Shown here piece after piece: positions 45,192-54,517 of a DNA stretch of 64,000 nt. Source of the stretch: SOKP01 sp048887165 (GTDB lineage: Archaea > Asgardarchaeota > Lokiarchaeia > Sigyniarchaeales > SOKP01); NCBI GenBank assembly GCA_048887165.1, contig JBHLJZ010000005.1:1-64000 (forward strand). Reading direction: 5' to 3'. The notes beneath the pieces were generated by a model that did no database searches, was not told where the DNA came from, and saw only the letters and a list, made by a program, of their open reading frames with translations. The translations under genes and the position numbers were made by a program. How positions within the stretch are numbered: the stretch's first letter is position 1; the number at the start of each line of letters is the position of its first letter.

Positions 45192-46280
45192 CTATTTTGA
45201 ATTTTGTAGAAACCAGTTATTTGAAAATTCAAAAAATTTTTTATAACCTTCACAGTAAAAGGATCTATCTGGATGTGGATTATCTGGAAAATTTTTATCT
45301 TTTAAGCATCCTCCATGACATAAATTAACCCAATCACAGTTTAGACATTCTTTAGAAAGGTTTTGTTTCCTAAGTCCAAAATTGTTGTCTCTTTTGTTTT
45401 TTAATTCAGATAAGCTTATTTCTCCTAAATTTCCAAGTCTTTCTTCTTCTTGAGCAAAAAAGTCGCACGGATAGACATCACCATTCCATTCCACTAATAA
45501 ATAATCAGCACAGTTTTCTTCAAGTACGCATAATCCCCTAGGGGCACCATGATGATATGCCAAAATACTACTGAATAATCTGATCGAAGCTTTATCAGGA
45601 TCTTTACACCATAAACTAAATAATTCACATAAAAATTTTCCATATTGAGAAGAATTTATAGAGAATGATGCTCTTTTACCACTTTGATCGATTTCAAGTG
45701 CTGGGATAAATTGTAAGTAATAGAAGCCATTTTCTATAAAAAAATCATAAATCTCTCTAACACGATTAACGTTAGATCGGCTTATAACACATAATATATT
45801 AAATTCAACATTATTTCGTCTCAAATCGTCAGCAGCATTCATAACTTTTTGCCACACAGATTTTTCACCTTTGCTTTTTCGATATCTATCATGAATTGCC
45901 TTTGGACCATCTAAACTTAGACCTACAAGAAATTTAAATTTATTAAAAAATTCACACCATTCGTCATTAATGAGAATTCCATTTGTCTGAAATGCATTTC
46001 CTATGATCTGCCCAGATTCACCATATTTTTGTTGAAAATTAACAACTTTATTAAAAAAATTTAAACCAGCTAGAGTTGGTTCACCACCTTGCCATCCGAA
46101 AATCGATTCTTTAAACCTAAATCCAAGAAATTGTGAAATAATCCGTTCAAGGGTGTCATAACTCATTCTGGGGTGTTTAGAAGTAGTGTATAGATTCTCT
46201 ACCCGTAAATAAAAACAATATGTGCATCTTAAATTACAATCAAAAGAAACAGGTTTGATTAGTAATTGAAAAGGTTTCAT
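45192..46280 (-). CDS. Radical SAM/SPASM enzyme, anaerobic sulfatase-maturase type
   Basis: The 362-residue enzyme has the radical SAM cluster CNLRCTYC (Cys15, 19, 22), a GWQGGEPTLAGLNFF segment typical of anaerobic sulfatase-maturating enzymes, and a C-terminal SPASM region with many cysteines (CDFFAQEE, CLNCDWVNLCHGGCLK, CEGYKKF). The family makes formylglycine in sulfatases or modifies other peptides. No sulfatase is in the window, so the target protein is unknown. It lies 86 nt downstream of uL2 on the same strand. Confidence 0.85.
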   Translation of the reverse strand: MKPFQLLIKPVSFDCNLRCTYCFYLRVENLYTTSKHPRMSYDTLERIISQFLGFRFKESIFGWQGGEPTLAGLNFFNKVVNFQQKYGESGQIIGNAFQTNGILINDEWCEFFNKFKFLVGLSLDGPKAIHDRYRKSKGEKSVWQKVMNAADDLRRNNVEFNILCVISRSNVNRVREIYDFFIENGFYYLQFIPALEIDQSGKRASFSINSSQYGKFLCELFSLWCKDPDKASIRLFSSILAYHHGAPRGLCVLEENCADYLLVEWNGDVYPCDFFAQEEERLGNLGEISLSELKNKRDNNFGLRKQNLSKECLNCDWVNLCHGGCLKDKNFPDNPHPDRSFYCEGYKKFFEFSNNWFLQNSK

Positions 46281-46365
46281 GAACTTAATATAATAATTTA
46301 AGTAAAAAATACTTTAATTTTTAAATTTATCAATAAGAGATAATGTTTCATAAGCTATAATAAAT

Positions 46366-47103
46366 TTATTTCCTATAGCCAGTTCTTCGAGCAGCTATTT
46401 GTCCTACTTTTCTTCCAGGAGGAGCATTTCTTGATGTTGTTGTAGGTTTGTGAGGTGATTGTTTCGCTCCTCCACCATATGGATGGGAAACTGCATTCAT
46501 TGTTACACCACGAACAATGGGCCATTTCTTTGCTTTCGATTTGAGGGCATGAAATTTATTGCCAGCTTTAAGAAAAGGTTTGTCTGTTCTTCCACCACCA
46601 GCTACGACTCCAACAGTACAAAGACACGTTTCATGGAACCATTTTGTCTTTTTTGATCGAAATAACAGTTCTACTTTATCTTTAGATCTATTTCTTACTA
46701 TAGCCGCTACACCCGAGGCTCTAGCAAATTTGCCACCATCTTGAGGCGTTCCTTCAATATTAAACACAAGAGTTCCGATTGGCATCTTTTTTAAAGGTAA
46801 AATATTCCCTACTTTTACGTCTTGTCCGTAGCCCGTTTTAGATTGAATAAATTCTTCTCCTTCATAAACACCTTCAGGAGGGAGCCAGAGATCTCTTTGA
46901 CCATCTTCATATTTTATTTTAGCTATAGGAGCACCCCTTCCTGGAGAATGAATCAACTCAGTTACCTTAAATTTAAATGCTTTTTCATTCTTCTTGAATG
47001 CTCGGTACTTTACTTCTCCGATATGTCTGTGACTTGGAGATCTTGCCCATAAATTTCCTTGTCCTTTCCTTTGTGCTAAAATTCGTTTTCCCATATTCTT
47101 CAC
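46366..47103 (-). CDS. rpl2: 50S ribosomal protein uL2
   Basis: This large-subunit protein is essential for peptidyl-transferase centre assembly. Features are RILAQRKGQGNLW, RSPSHRHIGEVKYRAF, GDVK-like VGNILPLKKMPIGTLVFNIE and SHPYGGGAKQSPHKPTT, which carries the conserved His of the C-terminal domain. The 245 residues are full length for archaea. Unlike in most archaea it is not flanked by uL23 or uS19 but follows GatD by 99 nt. Confidence 0.96.
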   Translation of the reverse strand: MKNMGKRILAQRKGQGNLWARSPSHRHIGEVKYRAFKKNEKAFKFKVTELIHSPGRGAPIAKIKYEDGQRDLWLPPEGVYEGEEFIQSKTGYGQDVKVGNILPLKKMPIGTLVFNIEGTPQDGGKFARASGVAAIVRNRSKDKVELLFRSKKTKWFHETCLCTVGVVAGGGRTDKPFLKAGNKFHALKSKAKKWPIVRGVTMNAVSHPYGGGAKQSPHKPTTTSRNAPPGRKVGQIAARRTGYRK

Positions 47104-47202
47104 TAGTTCTTTTAAGATACTTTTTCTAATTATTGAAAGTTTAAATTTTTTTTTATTTTACTCATCGTAAAGTTAAATTTAGGATATTATAAGAAAAAGA
47201 GT

Positions 47203-48561
47203 TTAGAGTTTTTTGTCTTTTATCAATTCATCGATGTTATAATTAAATGCAATGGGAAGTTCTCTTTCTATAAACTCTCCAGCAATATTAGTTAATAGTA
47301 ATTCTCTAATTTCTTTTGGATCTTTTGTTTGGCCTAACACCCATCCTAATTTAACATAGCCAACTTCTGGCAAAAGGTTTCTACCAGGTATTACTCCTAA
47401 ATTTTGTAATTCTCTTCCAGTTGAATATACATTCATACCTACAAAACCATGTAAGGTTTGGGTTGTCATAAGAATGGTGATTCCCTCATCAATTGCTCGT
47501 TGTATTGAATTATATATGAATGTACTTACATGTCCTAATCCTGTACCGGCAAAAACAATTCCTTTATATCCTTTATCTATATAAAACTCTATTTGCTCAT
47601 TTTCCATTCCCGGATAAAAATATAATAAAGCTACTTTTTTTTCAAAAGCAGTATTTGCCATTGTAGTCGTATTATTCTTTTTCCTATAATTATTTTTAAA
47701 CATTTTTATTTTTCTGTTGCTTACCATTCCAAGAGGTATATCATTTATAGTTCGAAACGTGTTTCTAACTGAAGAATGCATTTTTCTTACAAGGGTTCCC
47801 CTATGGATTAAACCATAGTCATGGGAATGAGATCCAAGCATGGTTACTACTACTTCTGCTATATCAGAAGTAGCAACGGTTGCAGCATTTATCAAATTTA
47901 AAGCAGCATCTGAAGAAGGACGATCTGAACTTCTTTGACTTCCTGTAATCACAACAGGTATAGATAAATCTTTTAGCATGAATGAAAGAGCAGCACTAGT
48001 AAAACTCATAGTGTCTGTACCGTGGCCAATCATAATTCCATTTATACCTGAATTAGCAGCTCCTTCTATTTTTTGTGCCAATTTTTGCCAATATTCATAT
48101 TTCATATTTTCAGATAAGATTTCAAATACCATTTCGCATTCGAGATTGCATATTTCTGCTAATTCAGGGACAGCACTAAATAATTCTCCTGGCGTAAAAG
48201 AGGGAATAACTGCACCAGTAGTATAATCTAACCTTGATGCAACAGTTCCACCTGTACCCAGGAGTCTTACATTTGGTAGTTTTTTATTAACAGGAAACAA
48301 TTTTTCAGGGATTTTATAATTTGCTTGTCTTTTTCCAATTTTTTCTATTTTTGAAATATCAGAGACATTAATTCCTACGTTATAATTGTTATCCAATTTA
48401 ATTTCAATATAGTTTGGAGCAGAAAATTCTGCTCGAGGTAGAATTATTCCTTCTAATGTTGTTTTATTAGTAGTAATTCTAATTATGTCCCACACTCCTA
48501 TATTCTTTTGTTCTAATAACTTTTTAGCTTCCCCTTTATATCCTTTATATCTGTCTTCCAT
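47203..48561 (-). CDS. gatD: Glutamyl-tRNA(Gln) amidotransferase subunit D
   Basis: GatD is an asparaginase-like glutaminase that supplies ammonia to GatE in making Gln-tRNA(Gln). An N-terminal barrel is followed by NVRLLGTGGTVASRLDYTTG (first catalytic Thr, near residue 105) and MIGHGTDTMSFTSAALSF (second site), with KXX pair ITGSQRSSDRPSSDAALN. The 452 residues are full length. The ATG directly abuts the GatE stop. The archaeal-specific GatDE pair implies no direct glutaminyl-tRNA synthetase pathway is needed. Confidence 0.96.
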   Translation of the reverse strand: MEDRYKGYKGEAKKLLEQKNIGVWDIIRITTNKTTLEGIILPRAEFSAPNYIEIKLDNNYNVGINVSDISKIEKIGKRQANYKIPEKLFPVNKKLPNVRLLGTGGTVASRLDYTTGAVIPSFTPGELFSAVPELAEICNLECEMVFEILSENMKYEYWQKLAQKIEGAANSGINGIMIGHGTDTMSFTSAALSFMLKDLSIPVVITGSQRSSDRPSSDAALNLINAATVATSDIAEVVVTMLGSHSHDYGLIHRGTLVRKMHSSVRNTFRTINDIPLGMVSNRKIKMFKNNYRKKNNTTTMANTAFEKKVALLYFYPGMENEQIEFYIDKGYKGIVFAGTGLGHVSTFIYNSIQRAIDEGITILMTTQTLHGFVGMNVYSTGRELQNLGVIPGRNLLPEVGYVKLGWVLGQTKDPKEIRELLLTNIAGEFIERELPIAFNYNIDELIKDKKL

Positions 48562-50481
48562 TTATTTCAACTCCTTTAACTTTTCTGTCAATTGGGTCTT
48601 TAATTCTTTAGATACCAACGCTCCATCGATTCCTCCTTTTACTTTTTCCATAATTTCACCCATTAATGGTCCCATTACTCTCATTTTCTTTTCTGAAATC
48701 AGCTCTATATTCTTATTTATAATTTCTCTAATTATTTTCTTCAAATCATTTATAGAAATAGCTTCGATATTAAGTTTATTTATGATTTTTGAAATGGTTA
48801 AATCAGGAGATTCAGTTTTTAATATTAATATATCTTCTATTATTTCCTTTCCTATTTGTTTTTTCTTCAGTTTTGTGAAAATATCAATATAGTCTTGATC
48901 TTTTATGTTTTCTAATTTTTTCCCATCTCTTCTAAGAGCAGTGGTAGTTTCTAAAAGTGTTGTAAGTATAATGGAAGGATTGTCAGGATATATTTTAATG
49001 AGATTATCAAAAAGTTCTATTTTATCCTTAAATATAAGTTTCTTAATTAACCTCTTTTCTGTTTTGTATTTATTCGAATAATCCTTTATTACATCCCAGG
49101 GATATGAAGGTAATTTTTTTTTTATTTCCTCAATTTCATCATCTTTATTAAATATCGCTTTAGAGTCAGTATCGGGATAAAGTCTTGCTCCACCATGCAA
49201 TTCTCTTAAAAATTCTGTATTACCATTTTCTAGAGCTCGTCTCGTTTCTGGAGGTACTCCATTAAAGGCATGTTTAACTCTTTCAATAATAACTTCCATT
49301 GCTTTCATTAATTCTTCTTTTTGTCCAAGTACTAATACAAAACAATCGTTTTCCTTAGAATCTAATTCATTTTTAATCTTTTTTAAATCATCTTCAGAAA
49401 ATTTATATTTTTTCAAATCTTCATCCGAATGAAGAATCCCTTTTAATCCAGTCAGAATTTTAACTTTACTACTTACTTCAGTTCCAAATCTATAATCTAC
49501 CATCAAATTTTTCCCAAACAATCCTTTAAATCCACTAAAATTGAGACCAAATAATTTATTTCCAGATTTTAATCCCTTAGAAATAAAATTAGATTTTGTT
49601 CCTGATAAAACATTAGTCAAATCAATTGGCATCTTAGGAACATCATCTTCTTTTAAATCTCTTTTATGTAATTCATCTTTAATTTCAATTAATTTTAACT
49701 GACGTGAAATTTCATGATTAATTAGAGTTGGAATCCATCCCAGTTTCTGTACTCCCTTTATTTCTATTCTTGTTCCAGATTTAATACTTACATTGATATC
49801 CTGCCTAATTGAACCTATTACCTTTTTTACACTGGTAGACCAAAGTAATAATCCAATTCTTTCTGCACATTCTCTACATTCATAAGGATCATTAATATCT
49901 GGTTTGGTTGTTACCTCAATTAAAGGAATTCCTAATCTATCTAATCTAAAATAATTAGTTTTATTATCAGTTTTTATCTTTCTTGCAGCTTCTTCTTCTA
50001 GGCTTAATATAAAAATCCCAATTTTCTTCCCATTTTCAAGCTGTATATATCCATCGGTTCCTAAAATCATAGTACGTTGAAAACCACAAGGTACACTTCC
50101 ATCAAGATAATTTTTTCTACATACGTGCATCTCTTCTATTATATTTGCATTTAAAAGCAATGCTATTTGTAATGCTATTTTTCTTGCTTCCTCATTACAA
50201 GGAAAAGGAGGAGTATCGTCTAATTCATATGTACAGATAACATCATTATAACTTTCATATACTATATTCATACCTTTTTCATATTCTGTCAGCATAGCTT
50301 TATCAAAAGTTCCCATCTCTCCCAACACAGGTCTCATAAACCTCTTTAGCATAAAATCAGGCTCTCTGGTGCCTTGGAGTTTACTTGGACATCTGCAGAA
50401 TAATTTTTTGTCTGTTTCAAGCTGCTGATGAATCTCTAAACCGCACTTAAGACCTAATTTTTCATAATCAAATTCTTCCAT
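48562..50481 (-). CDS. gatE: Glutamyl-tRNA(Gln) amidotransferase subunit E
   Basis: GatE is the tRNA-binding kinase/transamidase partner of GatD. The N-terminal GatB-like cradle starts LGLKCGLEIHQQLETDKKLF and has FCRCPSKLQG, KNYLDGSVPCGFQRT, and RLGIPLIEVTTKPDINDPYE. An AspRS-like GAD insertion lies about residues 265-400, and the C-terminal helical and YqeY tail (KMRVMGPLMGEIMEKVKGGI) is complete. The 639 residues are normal. It heads the gatE-gatD-rpl2 unit. Confidence 0.96.
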   Translation of the reverse strand: MEEFDYEKLGLKCGLEIHQQLETDKKLFCRCPSKLQGTREPDFMLKRFMRPVLGEMGTFDKAMLTEYEKGMNIVYESYNDVICTYELDDTPPFPCNEEARKIALQIALLLNANIIEEMHVCRKNYLDGSVPCGFQRTMILGTDGYIQLENGKKIGIFILSLEEEAARKIKTDNKTNYFRLDRLGIPLIEVTTKPDINDPYECRECAERIGLLLWSTSVKKVIGSIRQDINVSIKSGTRIEIKGVQKLGWIPTLINHEISRQLKLIEIKDELHKRDLKEDDVPKMPIDLTNVLSGTKSNFISKGLKSGNKLFGLNFSGFKGLFGKNLMVDYRFGTEVSSKVKILTGLKGILHSDEDLKKYKFSEDDLKKIKNELDSKENDCFVLVLGQKEELMKAMEVIIERVKHAFNGVPPETRRALENGNTEFLRELHGGARLYPDTDSKAIFNKDDEIEEIKKKLPSYPWDVIKDYSNKYKTEKRLIKKLIFKDKIELFDNLIKIYPDNPSIILTTLLETTTALRRDGKKLENIKDQDYIDIFTKLKKKQIGKEIIEDILILKTESPDLTISKIINKLNIEAISINDLKKIIREIINKNIELISEKKMRVMGPLMGEIMEKVKGGIDGALVSKELKTQLTEKLKELK

Positions 50482-50632
50482 TTCTAATCGATTTTTTTAG
50501 AATTTGTTAAATACAATATCTAATGAAGTAAGAATATTTTTAATTATTTTCAAAAAGGTATAGATTAAATTAATACCTAGTGTTTAAAATAGTTAAAAAT
50601 AAGCTTAAATTAAAAATATTTTTCTTAATAAC

Positions 50633-52972
50633 TTATAGCTTATTATAACAATATCTTGCTTTAATATCATCTTGGACTGCTCTTGGGAGGTCTATATAAC
50701 GTGCACTATAACCTGAAACGCGAACCATGAAATTTAAATATTTTTCTGGAAAAAGTTGAGCATCTTGAAGATCGTACAGTGAAATTGAATTAAACTGTAT
50801 ATGAGATCCATTTAGTTCAATATAAGCTCTTAATAAGGACTCCAATATTTTTCCATCCTTAAGTTTCGGGAGTTCAGGATCAATATTTAATGTGCAGGCT
50901 AATCCATTTGCCATTAAAGAGTGATCTAATTTAGTTATACTATTGATTGCTGCTGTAAGACCCTTTTCACCGGTAAAACCTGGTGCAATATCTCTTGTCA
51001 ATGGTCTACCTTTTTTTCTACCCGAAGGAAGTGCTCCTGTAAAAATTCCAAAACCTACATGTGTTGTCATGGCGTGAATACCTACACGATATTTACCTCC
51101 TCTTGCAGATTTAAGTCCTTCGACTGATTCAAAAAGTATCTCTCCTAATCTCTTTGCATATTTATCTGCGCGAGGATCATCATTTCCATATTTTGGACAT
51201 TTATATAAGAAATAATTACGCATTTCTTTAAATCCTCTAAAATTATTTTTGATAGCATTTAATAGTTCTTCCATGGTATACTTCTTATTTTTAAAAATAG
51301 CCCAATCAATAGCAGCAAGAGAATCAATTACATCAGAAAATCCAGTAACGTGAATACCAGAAAAATTGTATTTCGCAGAACCCTCTCCTACATCAGATCC
51401 ATTTTCAAAACATCCTCTTATGCATAATGACATTAGAGGCGTGGGTTTAATTTTTTTATGAGCCTGTTGGTAAGCATTCGCAGCAATAGCAGCCATTTCC
51501 ATCATAGATTTTAAATGTATCTTAAATGCTTTAATTACATCTTCTATTGAATTAAAACTAGTCGGATCGAAAGTATTTTTGATATATTGACTAATAAAGG
51601 ATTTATCAGTACCTAAGGCAAGTTCTAAAGCCTTTGCAGTATTAAGAAATACTGCTCCAGTATTATCATATGATGTACCTGAAGTGGATATACCTACACA
51701 CCCAACTATTCCATAATCACGTGCCTCTTCTATGGGTACCCCAAAACGCATTAAACTTTTAAAAACTATCTCATCGTTATAACAACCTATAATATTTTTT
51801 CCCTTTCCCAAGATTTCTGCAATATTTTTATAAATTTTATGAGGGGTTTGCTTATTTAATCTCACTACTAAGTTAGGGCTAGGAACTACTGTCTCATCAA
51901 AAGCTCTTAAAAATAAATACGTAAGATCATTTGTAGCATCTTTTCCAGTTTGGTCAAAACCACCAATTAATATATTTTGGGTTGTTGCCATACCTCCAAA
52001 ATATTGAGTAGCAATTGAGTCATATAATGCTATTATTTCATTGGTTTTTAATAATAGATTTTTAAAAAGTTTCAAAGCATTTTTACTATTACCATCATAG
52101 TAAGCTAAAAGATATTGGTCAATTCTTCCAAACGAGATTCCATGCTCAAAATTTTCGAGATGAAGGGCCATATGAATAAACCAGATGAACTGAACTGCTT
52201 CATGTAAATCCCTTGGTGGATTTTCAGGAACTTGCCTACATGCTTCCGCTATTTTTTTTAGTTCTGCTTTTCTTAACGGATTATCCTCCTTTTCTACTAA
52301 GATTTCAGCCCGCTCAGCATACTTCTTACTATAATTTATTAAAGCGTTAGAAATGACGATCATAGATTTATAAAAGGCAATCTTATTAGCCGCATTTGAA
52401 TCGGAGGTTAAAACTTTGTTATATGCTATTAATTCTTTTTCTGATAAATCGATATACTTTTTTAATCCCATAGAAAGAAGCCTAGGATAATCTATAACTG
52501 CATGAGCGATGCCTCCTATTTCAGTTGCAACATATGCACATCCACTGAAAGATGTCTCAAATACTTCTTCTGGAGCTATTTCTCTTGCATGTGTATCAAC
52601 TTTAAAATTATCGTAAAAAGGAGCAATTTCCTCCCTTAAAATTTTTTTATCAACTTCTTTAATATTTATTGGATTTACACTACGATTAGGAAGTATATCG
52701 AGTTCTTTCAAGATTCTAAAACCACTTGCCTCAAGTCTTGGAATTGCTACTGGAATTTCATTATCAAAAGTTCCTACTATAATTTCATCTGGTCTAATAA
52801 TAAGAGGTAAACTTTCTATGGTAAGCTTTAAACCCTCCGCTTGTCTTATAATCATCGGCTTTCCAGAACTCTCTTTAAGAGCTTTAGTATAAGATAAAGG
52901 CACTTTTAGTGATAAATGTGGAGTATCATGAACAAGTTCACTTAACAATTTGCCAACCATTAGGATCCACAA
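50633..52972 (-). CDS. Glycyl radical enzyme, pyruvate-formate-lyase-like, substrate unknown
   Basis: The C-terminal RVSGYSARYIDLP carries the glycyl radical site (Gly754). The catalytic cysteine is in GIVGCVGIS (Cys425). Pyruvate formate lyase has two adjacent cysteines here, while diol dehydratases and choline TMA-lyase have CxE; this protein has CVG, so none of these functions follows directly. At 779 residues it is full length. No activating radical SAM enzyme is adjacent. It may have arisen in an operon with the upstream RHH-like gene (127 nt). The start is ATG at 52972. Confidence 0.88.
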   Translation of the reverse strand: MWILMVGKLLSELVHDTPHLSLKVPLSYTKALKESSGKPMIIRQAEGLKLTIESLPLIIRPDEIIVGTFDNEIPVAIPRLEASGFRILKELDILPNRSVNPINIKEVDKKILREEIAPFYDNFKVDTHAREIAPEEVFETSFSGCAYVATEIGGIAHAVIDYPRLLSMGLKKYIDLSEKELIAYNKVLTSDSNAANKIAFYKSMIVISNALINYSKKYAERAEILVEKEDNPLRKAELKKIAEACRQVPENPPRDLHEAVQFIWFIHMALHLENFEHGISFGRIDQYLLAYYDGNSKNALKLFKNLLLKTNEIIALYDSIATQYFGGMATTQNILIGGFDQTGKDATNDLTYLFLRAFDETVVPSPNLVVRLNKQTPHKIYKNIAEILGKGKNIIGCYNDEIVFKSLMRFGVPIEEARDYGIVGCVGISTSGTSYDNTGAVFLNTAKALELALGTDKSFISQYIKNTFDPTSFNSIEDVIKAFKIHLKSMMEMAAIAANAYQQAHKKIKPTPLMSLCIRGCFENGSDVGEGSAKYNFSGIHVTGFSDVIDSLAAIDWAIFKNKKYTMEELLNAIKNNFRGFKEMRNYFLYKCPKYGNDDPRADKYAKRLGEILFESVEGLKSARGGKYRVGIHAMTTHVGFGIFTGALPSGRKKGRPLTRDIAPGFTGEKGLTAAINSITKLDHSLMANGLACTLNIDPELPKLKDGKILESLLRAYIELNGSHIQFNSISLYDLQDAQLFPEKYLNFMVRVSGYSARYIDLPRAVQDDIKARYCYNKL

Positions 52973-53099
52973 AATCTATTATAATAAAGATGTAGCTAAA
53001 ATTCTATTTATCCTTAATGGTTATGAGATTAAGGTAAATAATCATTTCCCAAAACAAACTAACAAAATTGTAATAATTAATAGAACAATCATAGGATTA

Positions 53100-54182
53100 C
53101 TATTTAATTTGTTCTAAGTAATATCTATGATTTTGTTTTGAAACTTTAGCAAATTTTGATAAATAATCTTTTAAGAAATCTATTTGAGTTGAATTTTTTT
53201 CTTCTAACAATCTTAACTGAAATTCAAGTTTTTCTTCATTTTCGATTCGGATCCAGTGAAGTCGTTCAAAAAATTTTAAAATTTTTAATAAAATAGCTCC
53301 TTTATTACTAAATTTATTAAGGTCATCTTCTAATCTTTTTATCCACTTACTTTGGACTTCCTTATTTATAAAACATACTATGACATCATTATCTTCAGCT
53401 AATTTTTGCCATAAATGTGGTGATTCATGTTCTACTGTATTACTTAGATTTACAATGAAATTTACATTTTGTTTTGCTAAAGAAATTCTCTCCTTCCTAT
53501 CTTCTCTCTTATCAAACCATAGGTCGGTAGGCGCAAGCTTTATTCTAAAATAGTACTCTTCTTCTTCAGAATAATATACATCAACTACTCGTACTCCTAA
53601 AATTCCAAGGAGAGCGACTGATATTTTTACATTGGTTATTTGTAAATATTTATAATTACTAGACTGTTCAAGAATAGCTTCATAATCTTTATAATCTTTT
53701 TTAGTTAATATTTCAATATTTATGTACTTGGTGATATTAGTATATAAATAACGATTCTTTATCCTTTCATAGAATAATTTAACACTATCAATATCATAAG
53801 GATCAATATTCTTTAGATAAAACTTATAATAACTAAAGAAGAATTTGGTATTAATAATTGAATCAATCGGCATAAGACTATCCATTACCAACGAAAGCTC
53901 AACAAAGGGAGAATATAATGTTGTATTTTGGCTGAATAAATTTTCAACTTCTTTATCAGTTAATTTTTGAAAATCGTCTAGTGATTTTTCTTTTTCAAAA
54001 ATTTTTAATACATTCTCAATTACGGAGCAAATAAAAGAAGATGTACTTTTATATCTCTTGTCATCTGGAAATTTTTTATGCAATTTATTATTATATCTAT
54101 TAATCCAATCTTTCAATGCTGGAGAAATAGATATTGTTAGTTGAGACGTTTTTTTATTTGACAGATATCTTTTTGAAGTCAT
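53100..54182 (-). CDS. Unknown protein with RHH-like N-terminus
   Basis: Residues about 13-65 (SQLTISISPALKDWINRY, then STSSFICSVIENVLKIFEKEK) resemble a ribbon-helix-helix domain, similar in plan to the N-terminal parts of the two receiver proteins at 41.6-43.8 kb. The remaining 290 residues are charged and show no catalytic motif. A region about residues 185-215 (NVKISVALLGILGVRVVDVY) resembles a hydrophobic core of an alpha-beta sensor. It lies upstream of the glycyl radical enzyme on the same strand and may regulate it. Confidence 0.65.
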   Translation of the reverse strand: MTSKRYLSNKKTSQLTISISPALKDWINRYNNKLHKKFPDDKRYKSTSSFICSVIENVLKIFEKEKSLDDFQKLTDKEVENLFSQNTTLYSPFVELSLVMDSLMPIDSIINTKFFFSYYKFYLKNIDPYDIDSVKLFYERIKNRYLYTNITKYINIEILTKKDYKDYEAILEQSSNYKYLQITNVKISVALLGILGVRVVDVYYSEEEEYYFRIKLAPTDLWFDKREDRKERISLAKQNVNFIVNLSNTVEHESPHLWQKLAEDNDVIVCFINKEVQSKWIKRLEDDLNKFSNKGAILLKILKFFERLHWIRIENEEKLEFQLRLLEEKNSTQIDFLKDYLSKFAKVSKQNHRYYLEQIK

Positions 54183-54517
54183 TTTTACTAAGAAAGATTT
54201 TTTTTTTTAAAAATATAGTTTAAAATATCTTATATATGATCTTCTATAAAAATAAAGCTTAATAAACCTTAACAAAAATTTTAAAGAATTTTTCATTTTT
54301 GAAGAAACATTTTAATCTATATAATTATAATGTTAACCTATTTACGCAAGATCCTTTATATAAACAAGATTCCTGTTGATATGAAGATTTTAATTTTAAT
54401 ATTATCATTTATAAATGACAATTTTATAGAGATTTTGGGTTTGAAAAACCTAGGGATCATTTGAAAAGGGAGACTCCTGCTAAAAAGACCTAAAACAAGA
54501 CAAAAATCTTAAAAATT
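54183..54517. other. Intergenic gap with a possible transposase-tail relic
   Basis: No complete gene is seen in these 335 nt. A less A+T-rich patch near 54420-54493 reads in one plus frame as QFYRDFGFEKPRDHLKRETP followed by AKKT and TAA, with TGA just before. HLK..TPAKK recalls C-termini of DDE transposases, but the match is short and I am unsure. Small inverted repeats (GGGTTT/AAACC) are present. The rest is A+T-rich. Confidence 0.3.

Noticed and set aside
48485..48892. 135-residue plus-strand reading
   Set aside because: It lies opposite the gatE/gatD junction, is Ser/Phe/Ile-rich, and has no domain; gatE and gatD are certain.
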